From an uncultured Campylobacter sp. (GTDB taxonomy: Bacteria; Campylobacterota; Campylobacteria; Campylobacterales; Campylobacteraceae), in contig NZ_CALINL010000319.1 of NCBI RefSeq assembly GCF_938045225.1, forward strand, positions 1-20,224: a stretch of 20,224 bases of DNA, read 5' to 3'. This document shows, piece by piece, positions 13,850-20,224 of this stretch. Both the position numbers and the translations under genes were made by a program. The notes beneath the pieces were generated by a model. That model saw only the letters and a list, made by a program, of their open reading frames with translations. It was not told the DNA's origin and made no database searches. Within the stretch, counting starts at the first letter, position 1. Each line of letters opens with the position of its first letter.

Positions 13850-14989
13850 TTGATAATAATTTATTACGTTTTAGTCCTCGCGGCGTTTGCCTTGGGGGCT
13901 TTACCGCTTGCGATTTTAGCTTTTAAGAAAAAGTACAGAGCCTCGATTCCCGCTAGATTTTTTTTGTTTAAAAATCCCAAATTTGACGCCTCCCGCGTGC
14001 ATTTTCACGCGTGCAGTTTCGGCGAGGTGCGTTCTATCGCGCCGCTAGTTAATAGATTTAAAGACGCGGCCGCAGTCTCGGTCGTAACCAAAACCGGTTT
14101 TGACGAGGCGAAAAAAATCACGCCAAATACGCGCTTTTTGCCGTTTGAGATATTTCTGCCGTTTTGGCTAAAGCCTGCTAAAATCACGGTCATTTTTGAG
14201 GCCGAGCTTTGGCTAGGGCTTGTCTTTTGGGCTAAATTTAAATGCTCTCGCGTTATTTTGATAAACGCCAGGATTTCTGATAGGAGCTACAAAAGCTATC
14301 TAAAATTTAGCTTTTTTTACAGATATTTGTTTAAATTTGTAGATAAAATTTATGCCCAAAGCGATCTAGATAAACAGCGTCTAGGGCGGCTCGGCGCCAA
14401 AAATATCGTCGTTAGCGGCAATATAAAATCAGCCTTTTTGCCAAGCCCGAGTAAAATTTACGCCAAACCAAAAGAGCGCGTGATTGTGCTAGCAAGCACT
14501 CATGCGGGCGAAGAGGAGCTGATCTTGCGAGAGTTAAATTTGAGCGCAAACGATAAGCTGATACTCGTGCCGCGTCATCCTGAGAGATTTTGCGAGGCGG
14601 GCGAGATTTTGGTTAAATTTGCCGTAAAAAACGGACTTAGTTTTGCTAAATTTAGCGAAACTAAAAACTTTGACGCGCAGTGCGTGCTGGTCGATACGAT
14701 GGGTGAGCTGGTAAATATTTATAAATTTAGCGACGTCGTCGTGCTTGGCGGTAGCTTCGTGCCAAACGTTGGCGGACACAATCCGATCGAGGCGGCGCAG
14801 TTTGAAAACGCGGTGATAAGCGGGGAGTTTATATTTAATCAAAAAGCCTTGTACGGCGCGGTTGAGGGGATAAATTTTGCAAAAGCGGGCGAGATAAGTT
14901 CGCTTTTAAAGCAAAATTTACCAAAAGCAAAAATAGCTGCCAAAGGCGATGCAAGCGAGATTTTAAAAGATATTGAGGAAAATTTATGA
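13850..14989 (+). CDS. waaA: Kdo transferase (3-deoxy-D-manno-octulosonic acid transferase)
   Basis: A GT-B glycosyltransferase of 379 residues that adds Kdo to lipid A at the inner membrane, starting the LPS/LOS core. Residues 1-25 form a membrane anchor (IIIYYVLVLAAFALGALPLA). The catalytic-Glu region reads HFHACSFGEVRSIAPLV; later blocks include FEAELWLG, VVSGNIKS, VPRHPERF and the nucleotide-sugar site GGSFVPNVGGHNPIEAA. The start is TTG at 13850; no ATG or GTG gives a complete N-terminus, and the ribosome binding site is weak. The 3' end overlaps the next start by 4 nt. Confidence 0.94.
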   Translation: MIIIYYVLVLAAFALGALPLAILAFKKKYRASIPARFFLFKNPKFDASRVHFHACSFGEVRSIAPLVNRFKDAAAVSVVTKTGFDEAKKITPNTRFLPFEIFLPFWLKPAKITVIFEAELWLGLVFWAKFKCSRVILINARISDRSYKSYLKFSFFYRYLFKFVDKIYAQSDLDKQRLGRLGAKNIVVSGNIKSAFLPSPSKIYAKPKERVIVLASTHAGEEELILRELNLSANDKLILVPRHPERFCEAGEILVKFAVKNGLSFAKFSETKNFDAQCVLVDTMGELVNIYKFSDVVVLGGSFVPNVGGHNPIEAAQFENAVISGEFIFNQKALYGAVEGINFAKAGEISSLLKQNLPKAKIAAKGDASEILKDIEENL

Positions 14990-15744
14990 AAGAAGAAAAA
15001 GCCTATAAACTGCTGGCGATTCAGGAAGGTATCTCAAACAACGAGGCAAAGGAACTAATCGACGCGGGGCTAGTTAGCGCCAAAGGACAGAGGATCGCCG
15101 TGGCGCGCGCGATGATGAGCGCGGCGACTAAATTTAACGTGCAAAAACTACCGCGCCCAAGCGTGATTTTCGAGGATGAAAACCTAATCGCGGTTGATAA
15201 ACCGGCATTTTTAACCTCGGAAAAAGTGAGCGAAACTTATAAATTTCCGCTTCTTCACAGGCTTGATAAGGAAACTAGCGGCGTGCTTTTGCTTGTAAAA
15301 AACGAGGAATTTCAAAAAAAAGCGATCGAGGAGTTTAAAAACTGCCGCGTAAAAAAAGAGTACGTCGCGGCGGTCAAGGGTATCGTGAGCGAGGAATTTA
15401 GCGTAAACGAACCAATAATTACGCTAAAAAACAAAGGCGGAGCGTTTTCTAAGATCTCGCCAAACGGCAAAGAGGCGTTTTCGCACGTGACGCCCGTGAT
15501 GGTCGCAGGCAAAAAAAGTCTCGTAAAAGTCGAGATAAAAACCGGCAGAACGCACCAAATCAGAGTGCATCTAAATCACGCGGGATACGGGATCGTCGGC
15601 GATGAAAAATACGCTAAAAATAAATCCGCAAGAATGTATCTACATGCTTACAAAATCGAGCTTTTAGGGTATAAATTTAGGTCAAATTTGAGCAGTGATT
15701 TTAATAGGCTCGGTTTTGAAATTTCAAGAAATTTTGAGATTTAA
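14986..15744 (+). CDS. RluA-family pseudouridine synthase
   Basis: A 252-residue enzyme that isomerises uridine in rRNA or tRNA. An S4-like RNA-binding segment (about 5-45) precedes the catalytic domain with HRLDKETSG (91-99, catalytic Asp94), and later GRTHQIRVHLNHAGYGIVGD (about 187-206). Which uridine it modifies cannot be told from the sequence. It starts within waaA (ATGA overlap) and is followed by a 66-nt gap before ffh. Confidence 0.92.
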   Translation: MKEEKAYKLLAIQEGISNNEAKELIDAGLVSAKGQRIAVARAMMSAATKFNVQKLPRPSVIFEDENLIAVDKPAFLTSEKVSETYKFPLLHRLDKETSGVLLLVKNEEFQKKAIEEFKNCRVKKEYVAAVKGIVSEEFSVNEPIITLKNKGGAFSKISPNGKEAFSHVTPVMVAGKKSLVKVEIKTGRTHQIRVHLNHAGYGIVGDEKYAKNKSARMYLHAYKIELLGYKFRSNLSSDFNRLGFEISRNFEI

Positions 15745-15785
15745 AGAGCAATAAAGCTTAAATTTAATAAAATAAGCGCTTTAGC

Positions 15786-15792
15786 TATAAAT
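15786..15792 (+). promoter_or_regulatory. Possible -10 box upstream of ffh
   Basis: TATAAAT at 15786-15792 in the 66-nt gap before ffh would give a leader of about 12 nt. No convincing -35 box; AT-rich context makes this weak. Confidence 0.25.
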
Positions 15793-15810
15793 GTAAATAA
15801 AAGGTAGAAT

Positions 15811-17151
15811 GTGTTTGAACAAATCAGCGAGTCGTTTCGTTTAGCCGTTAGTAAAATTCGTTTCGTAGACGATGAAAAAGCGCTAAATAACGCGCTTGAC
15901 GTGCTTAAAAAAGCACTACTAAAAGCCGACGTTCATCACAAAGTTACCAAAGAATTGCTAGCCCTCATAGAGGCCGATCTAAAGCAAAGCGGGATAGGCC
16001 AAAAGCAGTTTTTGGACGCTATAAAGTCAAATTTGACGAAGGTTTTAACCGCGCCAGGCAATCAGGGCTTTGTCTTTGCACCCGTAGCTCCTACGATCGT
16101 GCTAATGGCTGGCTTGCAAGGTAGCGGAAAAACCACTACGACGATAAAGCTAGCTAATTATCTAAAACTTAGAAAGAAAAAAGTTTTGGTCGCGGCGTGC
16201 GATTTGCAACGCTTGGCAGCCGTAGAGCAGCTTCGCCAGCTTTGCAAAGCAAATGAAATAGAACTTTTTAGCATAGAAAATGAAACCGATCCGCTAAATG
16301 TAGCCAAGCAGGCGCTAGCTAAAGCAAAAAGCGGGCTTTACGACGTACTTTTAGTGGATACTGCAGGACGCCTAGCTATAGATGAAGCTTTGATGAAACA
16401 GATAAAAGATATCAAATCAGTGCTTGAACCGCATGAAATTTTCTACGTAGCAGACGCCATGAGCGGACAAGACGGTGTAAAAACGGCAAGCACGTTTAAT
16501 GATGCGCTAAAAATAAGCGGAGTGGTGCTAAGCAAATTTGACTCGGATAGTAAAGGCGGCGTAGCTATCGGTATAGCCAAGCAGCTAAATATACCGCTTA
16601 GATTTGTGGGCATCGGCGAAAAAGTCGGCGATATGGAGAGCTTTATTCCCGAGCGTATCGTGAGCCGCATAATGGGCGAGGGCGACTTGGCGACGTTGGT
16701 TGAAAAAACTAGCGCCGTGATAGACGAGCAAGAAGCCAAAAGAATAAATAAAAAGATTAAAAGAGGACAGTTTAACTTTAACGACTTTTTATCGCAAATG
16801 GAAAGCGTCAAAAAGCTTGGAAATATGAAAAGCTTAATCGGTATGATACCGGGGCTCTCAAGCGTGGCAAATCAGATAAAAGATATAGATCTCGATAACT
16901 CGAAGGAAATTCTACATATCAAAGCTATGATAAATTCGATGACGCAAAAAGAACGCGAGAATCCTGATTTGCTAAACAACAGCCGAAAAAGACGTTTGGC
17001 TGCGGGATCTGGACTATCTCAAGTAGAGGTAAATCGCTTTTTGAAACAGTTTGAAAACGCATCAAAAATAGCAAAGAGGTTTTCTGGTAAAGAAGGTCTA
17101 AAAGGGCTTGGAAATTTACTTAACCAAGCCAAAAACTCTCGCCCTAATTAA
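15811..17151 (+). CDS. ffh: Signal recognition particle protein Ffh
   Basis: A 446-residue GTPase that, with 4.5S RNA and FtsY, brings ribosomes making membrane proteins to the SecYEG channel. The N domain is at about 1-85, then the G domain with GLQGSGKTT (101-109), CDLQRLAAVEQL, DTAGRL and a G4 box reading SKFDSDSKGG, where many Ffh have TKLDGDARGG. The methionine-rich M domain carries MTQKERENPDLLNNSRKRR and AAGSGLSQVEVNRFLKQF, the 4.5S RNA-binding helix-turn-helix. The start is GTG at 15811 after AAAAGGTAGAAT. Two short dyads lie between its end and rpsP. Confidence 0.97.
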   Translation: MFEQISESFRLAVSKIRFVDDEKALNNALDVLKKALLKADVHHKVTKELLALIEADLKQSGIGQKQFLDAIKSNLTKVLTAPGNQGFVFAPVAPTIVLMAGLQGSGKTTTTIKLANYLKLRKKKVLVAACDLQRLAAVEQLRQLCKANEIELFSIENETDPLNVAKQALAKAKSGLYDVLLVDTAGRLAIDEALMKQIKDIKSVLEPHEIFYVADAMSGQDGVKTASTFNDALKISGVVLSKFDSDSKGGVAIGIAKQLNIPLRFVGIGEKVGDMESFIPERIVSRIMGEGDLATLVEKTSAVIDEQEAKRINKKIKRGQFNFNDFLSQMESVKKLGNMKSLIGMIPGLSSVANQIKDIDLDNSKEILHIKAMINSMTQKERENPDLLNNSRKRRLAAGSGLSQVEVNRFLKQFENASKIAKRFSGKEGLKGLGNLLNQAKNSRPN

Positions 17152-17191
17152 AGGGCTTAAATTTGGTTACGAGCGTATCTAAATTTAAGCC
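17141..17191 (+). promoter_or_regulatory. Overlapping hairpins between ffh and rpsP
   Basis: GGCTTAAATTT (17154-17164) and AAATTTAAGCC (17181-17191) are exact reverse complements with a 16-nt loop. A smaller dyad, GCCCT (17141-17145) with AGGGC (17152-17156), shares the bases GGC, so the two stems cannot form fully at once. After the large stem comes TATTTAAAAAA, with only a weak T-run. It may be a partial terminator, an RNA-processing site or a simple attenuator. Confidence 0.5.
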
Positions 17192-17219
17192 TATTTAAAA
17201 AAACAGAAGGAGAAATATA

Positions 17220-17450
17220 ATGGCAACAGTAGTAAGACTAACGAGAATGGGACGCAAGAAAAAACCTTTTTATCGTATAGTCGTAACGGATAGCAGAAAA
17301 AGAAGAGACGGCGGCTGGATAGAGTCGATCGGTTACTACAACCCTATGGTTGAGCCTGAGGTAGTAAAATTTGACGCTGAGCGTTTGGCTTATTGGAAAG
17401 GCGTCGGTGCGAAACTTAGCGATAGGGTTGCAAAAATAACTAGCAAATAA
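17220..17450 (+). CDS. rpsP: 30S ribosomal protein S16
   Basis: S16 of 76 residues, with the family start MATVVRLTRMGRKKKPFYRI and GGWIESIGYYNP (about 31-42). Length is normal for Campylobacter. A strong ribosome binding site, AGAAGGAGAAATATA, precedes the ATG, as expected for an abundant protein. khpA follows after 7 nt. Confidence 0.98.
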   Translation: MATVVRLTRMGRKKKPFYRIVVTDSRKRRDGGWIESIGYYNPMVEPEVVKFDAERLAYWKGVGAKLSDRVAKITSK

Positions 17451-17457
17451 TTAAAAA

Positions 17458-17700
17458 ATGGTAGAAAATTTTTTACTTGAATACGCTAAGCTTATCGCTG
17501 ATTTTCCAGATAAAGTGAAACTCGAGCGATTCGAGCTTGGCGAAAATTTTGCCGAGTTGATAATCTACGCCGATAAAGTCGATACGGGCAAGCTTATCGG
17601 CAAAGACGGCAGGATGATAAACGCGATAAAGACCGTAATAGTAGGCTATAAAGCCAAAGATGCGACATCGTACCGCGTTACGGTAAAACCTCTTGAGTGA
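17458..17700 (+). CDS. khpA: KH-domain RNA-binding protein KhpA
   Basis: An 80-residue single-KH-domain protein. The GxxG loop appears as LIGKDGRMINAIKTVIVGY (about 42-60). In other bacteria KhpA pairs with KhpB (EloR/Jag) as a general RNA binder; its place after rpsP is typical. Its last bases overlap the start of rimM by 8 nt. Confidence 0.93.
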   Translation: MVENFLLEYAKLIADFPDKVKLERFELGENFAELIIYADKVDTGKLIGKDGRMINAIKTVIVGYKAKDATSYRVTVKPLE

Positions 17701-18220
17701 GCTTGTAGAAGTCGCACTGCTTGGCAAAACGGTAGGATTAAAAGGATTTGTCAAGCTTTATAATAAGGGCGACTTTCCTAATCAGTTTAAAAAAAATGCT
17801 ATATTTTACGATAAAGACGGTAAAGAACTTGTCGTAAAAAGCTACAATCATACAAACGATACGATCTCTTTTTGCGGTTTTGAGGATATAGATAGCGCAA
17901 AAACTCTCACCAATAAAACAATCTACACCACAAAAGAAGAAACTAGAAAAAACTGCAAACTAAAAAAGGGCGAATTTTTCTATTTTGATGTCATCGGTTG
18001 CGAAATTTACGAAAATAACCAAAGGCTCGGCGAAGTAAAGGATATAGACGAAGTCGGCGCAAATCATCTATTTTTAGTAAAAACCGATGAAAATTTGATT
18101 GCCAAAGGGTTGGAAAAAAGTTTTTACATTCCGTATATCGACGTTTATATAGAAAAAGTCGATGTGGAAAATAAAAAAATTTACACCAAAAATGCTATCT
18201 TAATTTTAGAAAATTCCTGA
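17693..18220 (+). CDS. rimM: 16S rRNA processing protein RimM
   Basis: A 175-residue ribosome maturation factor that binds S19 and helps form the 30S head. The N-terminal beta-barrel starts VEVALLGKTVGLKGFVKLYN, and the C-terminal PRC-barrel contains FFYFDVIGCEIYE and the family's YIPYIDVYIEKVD. The start is TTG at 17693 inside the end of khpA; no in-frame ATG would keep the conserved N-terminus. Base composition is clearly more AT-rich than in the mqnC-purE part of the window. Confidence 0.93.
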   Translation: MSELVEVALLGKTVGLKGFVKLYNKGDFPNQFKKNAIFYDKDGKELVVKSYNHTNDTISFCGFEDIDSAKTLTNKTIYTTKEETRKNCKLKKGEFFYFDVIGCEIYENNQRLGEVKDIDEVGANHLFLVKTDENLIAKGLEKSFYIPYIDVYIEKVDVENKKIYTKNAILILENS

Positions 18221-18924
18221 TGAAATTTACCTTTGTTACGCTTTTTAAAAGCCTTGTGCGACCTTATTTTGAAGATAGTATTTTGAGTCGTGCTGTAAAA
18301 GAAAAGCTCGTCTCAATTGATTTTTTAAATCCTAGGGATTTTAGCACCGATAAGCATAAAAAGGTAGATGACTATATGGTTGGAGGCGGCGCAGGATTGC
18401 TCATGACGTGCCAGCCTCTTGATGATACTTTAAAATTTTTACTAAAAAATAAGCCAAAACCCCATACTATTTTTCTTGCGCCCGCCGGGAAAAAATTTAT
18501 CCAAAACGATGCTAGGCGTTTGGCAAAAAAAGAACATATTTGTCTGGTTTGCGGTAGATATGAGGGTATAGATGAGCGAATAGTAGAAAAATACGCAGAT
18601 GAAATTTTTTGTATCGGCGACTTTGTGATGACCGGAGGAGAATTGGCGGCGCTTTGCATTGCCGACGCGATTTCTCGCAATATTGACGGCGTTTTGGGAA
18701 ATAATCAAAGTCTTGAAATTGAGAGTTTTGAAGGGAATTTACTTGAGGCTCCATCTTTTACGAAACCCAGTAATTACAAAGGTTCTGGTGTGGTTTCAGC
18801 GTTTTTAAAGGGAGACCATGCTAAAATCAGAGCTTTGAAAAATAATATGGCGTTCTTAAAAACTAGGTTTTTTCGTCCGGATTTATACCGAAAATTTGAG
18901 CCGCCGACTAAGGAAAAAATATGA
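18220..18924 (+). CDS. trmD: tRNA (guanine-37-N1) methyltransferase TrmD
   Basis: A 234-residue SPOUT methyltransferase that makes m1G37 in tRNAs reading CNN and some other codons, preventing +1 frameshifts. Clear blocks: KVDDYMVGGGAGLLMTCQPL, FLAPAGKKF, CGRYEGIDERIVEKYADE (trefoil-knot SAM site) and IGDFVMTGGELAALCIADAI. It starts at the last base of rimM (TGATG) and ends overlapping rplS by 4 nt, the usual trmD-rplS coupling. Confidence 0.97.
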   Translation: MKFTFVTLFKSLVRPYFEDSILSRAVKEKLVSIDFLNPRDFSTDKHKKVDDYMVGGGAGLLMTCQPLDDTLKFLLKNKPKPHTIFLAPAGKKFIQNDARRLAKKEHICLVCGRYEGIDERIVEKYADEIFCIGDFVMTGGELAALCIADAISRNIDGVLGNNQSLEIESFEGNLLEAPSFTKPSNYKGSGVVSAFLKGDHAKIRALKNNMAFLKTRFFRPDLYRKFEPPTKEKI

Positions 18925-19277
18925 GAAACAAGTATATAGAGGCATTTGAACAAACTCAAATAGCCCAAAAGTCTGTGCCTGATTTTCGTGCTGGAGATAC
19001 TTTGCGTATAGCTATCCGCATCAAAGAGGGCGATAAAACGAGAATTCAAAATTTTGAAGGTATCTGTATAGCAAGACGCGGAAGCGGAACTGGCGAAACA
19101 TTTATCATCAGAAAAATCGGCGCAAATAGCGTAGGCGTAGAGAGAATTTTCCCTATCTATAGCGAAAGCCTAGAGAGTATAACCGTTCTAAGACAAGGTC
19201 GCGTTCGCCGTGCTAAGCTATTTTATCTACGTGATAGACGCGGTAAAGCCGCTCGCATTAAAGAGCTTAAAAAGTAA
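18921..19277 (+). CDS. rplS: 50S ribosomal protein L19
   Basis: L19 of 118 residues, of normal length, with the family blocks FRAGDTLRIAIRIKEGDKTR, IQNFEGICIARRGSGTGETF and the C-terminal RRAKLFYLRDRRGKAARIKE. It starts within trmD (ATGA) and ends the long plus-strand run. A rho-independent terminator follows 11 nt after the stop. Confidence 0.98.
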   Translation: MRNKYIEAFEQTQIAQKSVPDFRAGDTLRIAIRIKEGDKTRIQNFEGICIARRGSGTGETFIIRKIGANSVGVERIFPIYSESLESITVLRQGRVRRAKLFYLRDRRGKAARIKELKK

Positions 19278-19288
19278 TTTTATTCCTT

Positions 19289-19328
19289 GCAAAAGTCTAA
19301 TTTTAGGCTTTTGCCTTCTTTTTATATT
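19289..19328 (+). terminator. Rho-independent terminator after rplS
   Basis: GCAAAAGTCTA (19289-19299) pairs with TAGGCTTTTGC (19304-19314) with one G-U pair, leaving a 4-nt loop, and is followed by CTTCTTTTTATATTT. It closes the cheZ-rplS run. Confidence 0.8.
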
Positions 19329-19406
19329 TATATTATTAAAAATCCTTGGTCAAAACTGATTATCTTATTTTAATTTATAGTTATCAATGTTGTTATATTT
19401 TTTAAC

Positions 19407-19870
19407 TTAAGATAAGCTAAGCGGATTCTCTCTTATCGGTTGTGGTAGAATTTGATAGAGTTCTTTTATAGAAACATCGCTTCGTGAGCGCTTTGTTTGT
19501 TTTGTATCTTTACTGTTATTATATCTAAACCCTACTTCGCTTCGCTCGTGACTGCATCTTAAGAAACTACAAACAAGAAGTAGAGCAGAGTGCATTCCTT
19601 TTAGTACAACAAGAAATTCTCTTTCTTAATACCTTTAAATTTAGATAATCTACATTTAGCATAACCCCAGAAATTCTCAATGCTATTGATATAGTTTTTA
19701 CTGTTAGCGAATTTATTCTTTGAGTGTTTTACCCTGCAGTGTGCTTTGGTCTCCGTAATTTACCAATCAAGCATAGACTTTTCAGCAATCAAAATAAATT
19801 ACGTTTATGTCTAATTCGCTTTCGTGCTTAGCCGTACTTCGTTTGATACTAATAAGACGGACTCTCTTTG
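19407..19870 (-). pseudogene. Decayed IS1595-type transposase (C-terminal half)
   Basis: On the minus strand, pieces of an IS1595/ISXO2-type DDE transposase can be read across several frames: LDINVIYFDC, then KVYA*LVNYGDQ, a frameshift, RVKHSKNKFANSKNYINSIE, NFWGYAKCRLSKFKGIKKEN, FLLY*KEC, FRYNNSKD and IKELYQILPQPIRENPLSLS with its stop at 19407. Stops, frameshifts and at least two inserted stretches (near 19475-19500 and 19532-19583) make it non-functional. The N-terminal half is not recognisable; the upstream boundary is approximate. No clear terminal inverted repeats or target duplication were found. It marks this spot after rplS as an accepted site for mobile DNA. Confidence 0.75.
19532..19583. 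repeat. 52-bp insert with 7-bp inverted ends inside the dead transposase
   Basis: CTACTTC at 19532-19538 and GAAGTAG at 19577-19583 are exact inverted copies. They bound the stretch that separates the KEC and FRYNN parts of the transposase reading, where family members have no such gap. It contains GCTTCGCTCGTGA, similar to GCTTCGTGAGCG at about 19479-19490 in the second insert. Confidence 0.4.
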
Positions 19871-19907
19871 AGAAAGCTCCTTTGAAAGTTTTTAATTTAT
19901 CTTGAAC

Positions 19908-19932
19908 CAATAAATATAGGTCATATTTATTG
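19908..19932 (+). repeat. Perfect 10-bp AT-rich hairpin
   Basis: CAATAAATAT (19908-19917), 5-nt loop AGGTC, then ATATTTATTG (19923-19932). On the plus strand TTTTAAAT follows, so it might act as a weak terminator. It lies just upstream of the transposase remnant. Confidence 0.5.
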
Positions 19933-19962
19933 TTTTAAATTACCACTTGATTACAATAGAGC

Positions 19963-20068
19963 CTTTGCAAAATAAAACAGGGATTATGAATTATAATTGT
20001 TTATTGCAACTTTATGTTGCAATTATTGCGATTGTTTAAATAGGTTTCGGTATCACTATTTCGCAAAG
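19963..20068. mobile_element. Nested palindrome with IS-like ends, possible MITE or IS remnant
   Basis: CTTTGCAAAATA (19963-19974) and TATTTCGCAAAG (20057-20068) form a 12-bp inverted repeat with one mismatch. Near the centre lies a perfect hairpin, ATTGCAAC-TTTAT-GTTGCAAT (20003-20023); the two centres differ by only 2-3 nt. The 106-bp unit holds no ORF. CCTTTGCAAAA resembles the terminal repeats of some IS5-type elements, as far as I remember. No clear target duplication is seen. Confidence 0.45.
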
Positions 20069-20159
20069 TATTTCATTATATAAACTTACATGATTTGCTT
20101 TTAAAAATGAGAAATATGCTTATTTAAAATGATTTCATAGAATATTAAAGTATGGTGAA

Positions 20160-20210
20160 TATTAAGTTTGGCTCAACGGAACTTAATACAAATACAAGGA
20201 GCATTAAGTT
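20160..20210 (+). promoter_or_regulatory. Leader with three half-sites and two competing hairpins
   Basis: TATTAAGTT (20160-20168) pairs with AACTTAATA (20180-20188), a perfect 9-bp stem with an 11-nt loop. AACTTAAT (20180-20187) also pairs with ATTAAGTT (20203-20210), an 8-bp stem whose 15-nt loop carries AAGGAG (20196-20201). The two stems exclude each other. The ATG at 20214 follows. Confidence 0.45.
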
Positions 20211-20213
20211 ACG

Positions 20214-20224
20214 ATGAGTTCGAT
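20214..20224 (+). CDS. Possible start of a gene cut by the window edge
   Basis: ATGAGTTCGAT at the right edge could begin a protein (Met-Ser-Ser...). AAGGAG lies 12 nt upstream, a rather long spacing. Only three full codons are visible, so nothing can be said about the product. Confidence 0.3.

Noticed and set aside
19407..19595. Minus-strand ORF as an intact 62-residue gene
   Set aside because: Its C-terminal part is transposase sequence and its N-terminal part falls in inserted DNA, so it is a piece of a broken gene.

Overview
The window is chromosomal DNA from a Campylobacter (Campylobacterota, formerly epsilonproteobacteria). This rests on protein family content (MqnC of the futalosine menaquinone route, an M16 protein without its zinc motif, the Campylobacter/Helicobacter type of CheZ, a DUF3972 protein, a coiled-coil zinc-ribbon protein) and on gene order. 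From memory, the run glnA (reverse) - cheZ - U32 protein - purE - DUF3972 - glyQ - Nif3-like - zinc ribbon - waaA - RluA-like - ffh - rpsP - khpA - rimM - trmD - rplS matches the C. jejuni chromosome. G+C is visibly higher than in C. jejuni and the word AAATTT(G) is very common, so a species of the showae/rectus/curvus/concisus group is more likely. That species guess is an inference.

Layout. 1-731: a Cys/His-rich small lipoprotein and a possible 42-residue membrane peptide, both on the minus strand, with long inverted repeats in their upstream regions. 732-4898: mqnC, an M16-like protein and recG on the plus strand, tightly packed or overlapping. 4899-5199: no gene seen. 5200-5710: six tRNA genes on the minus strand (Lys-Glu-Val-Asp-Lys-Glu) behind a textbook sigma70 promoter. 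5871-8213: glnA with its terminator and a PHP phosphatase, minus strand. 8340-19277: a long plus-strand run of 15 intact genes plus one short gene fragment, with many 1-4 nt overlaps, moving from chemotaxis (cheZ) through tRNA modification, purine synthesis, glycyl-tRNA synthetase and LPS core synthesis to a translation/secretion block (ffh, rpsP, khpA, rimM, trmD, rplS) closed by a terminator. 19330-20224: an accessory-like, AT-rich, palindrome-rich stretch with a decayed IS1595-type transposase and possibly the first codons of a new gene at the right edge.

Most of the window is conserved housekeeping DNA and I see no complete new defence or mobile system. The parts worth a second look are small: a leader-like arrangement at 20160-20214 with three copies of one half-site around a Shine-Dalgarno; a nested palindrome with IS-like ends at 19963-20068; mini-inserts in the dead transposase; two unlike tRNA-Glu genes that both read as anticodon CUC; a RecG with an extra acidic segment in its helicase core; perfect hairpins by the lipoprotein start and between ffh and rpsP; and an orphan 45-residue piece of a GyrI-like domain before glyQ.
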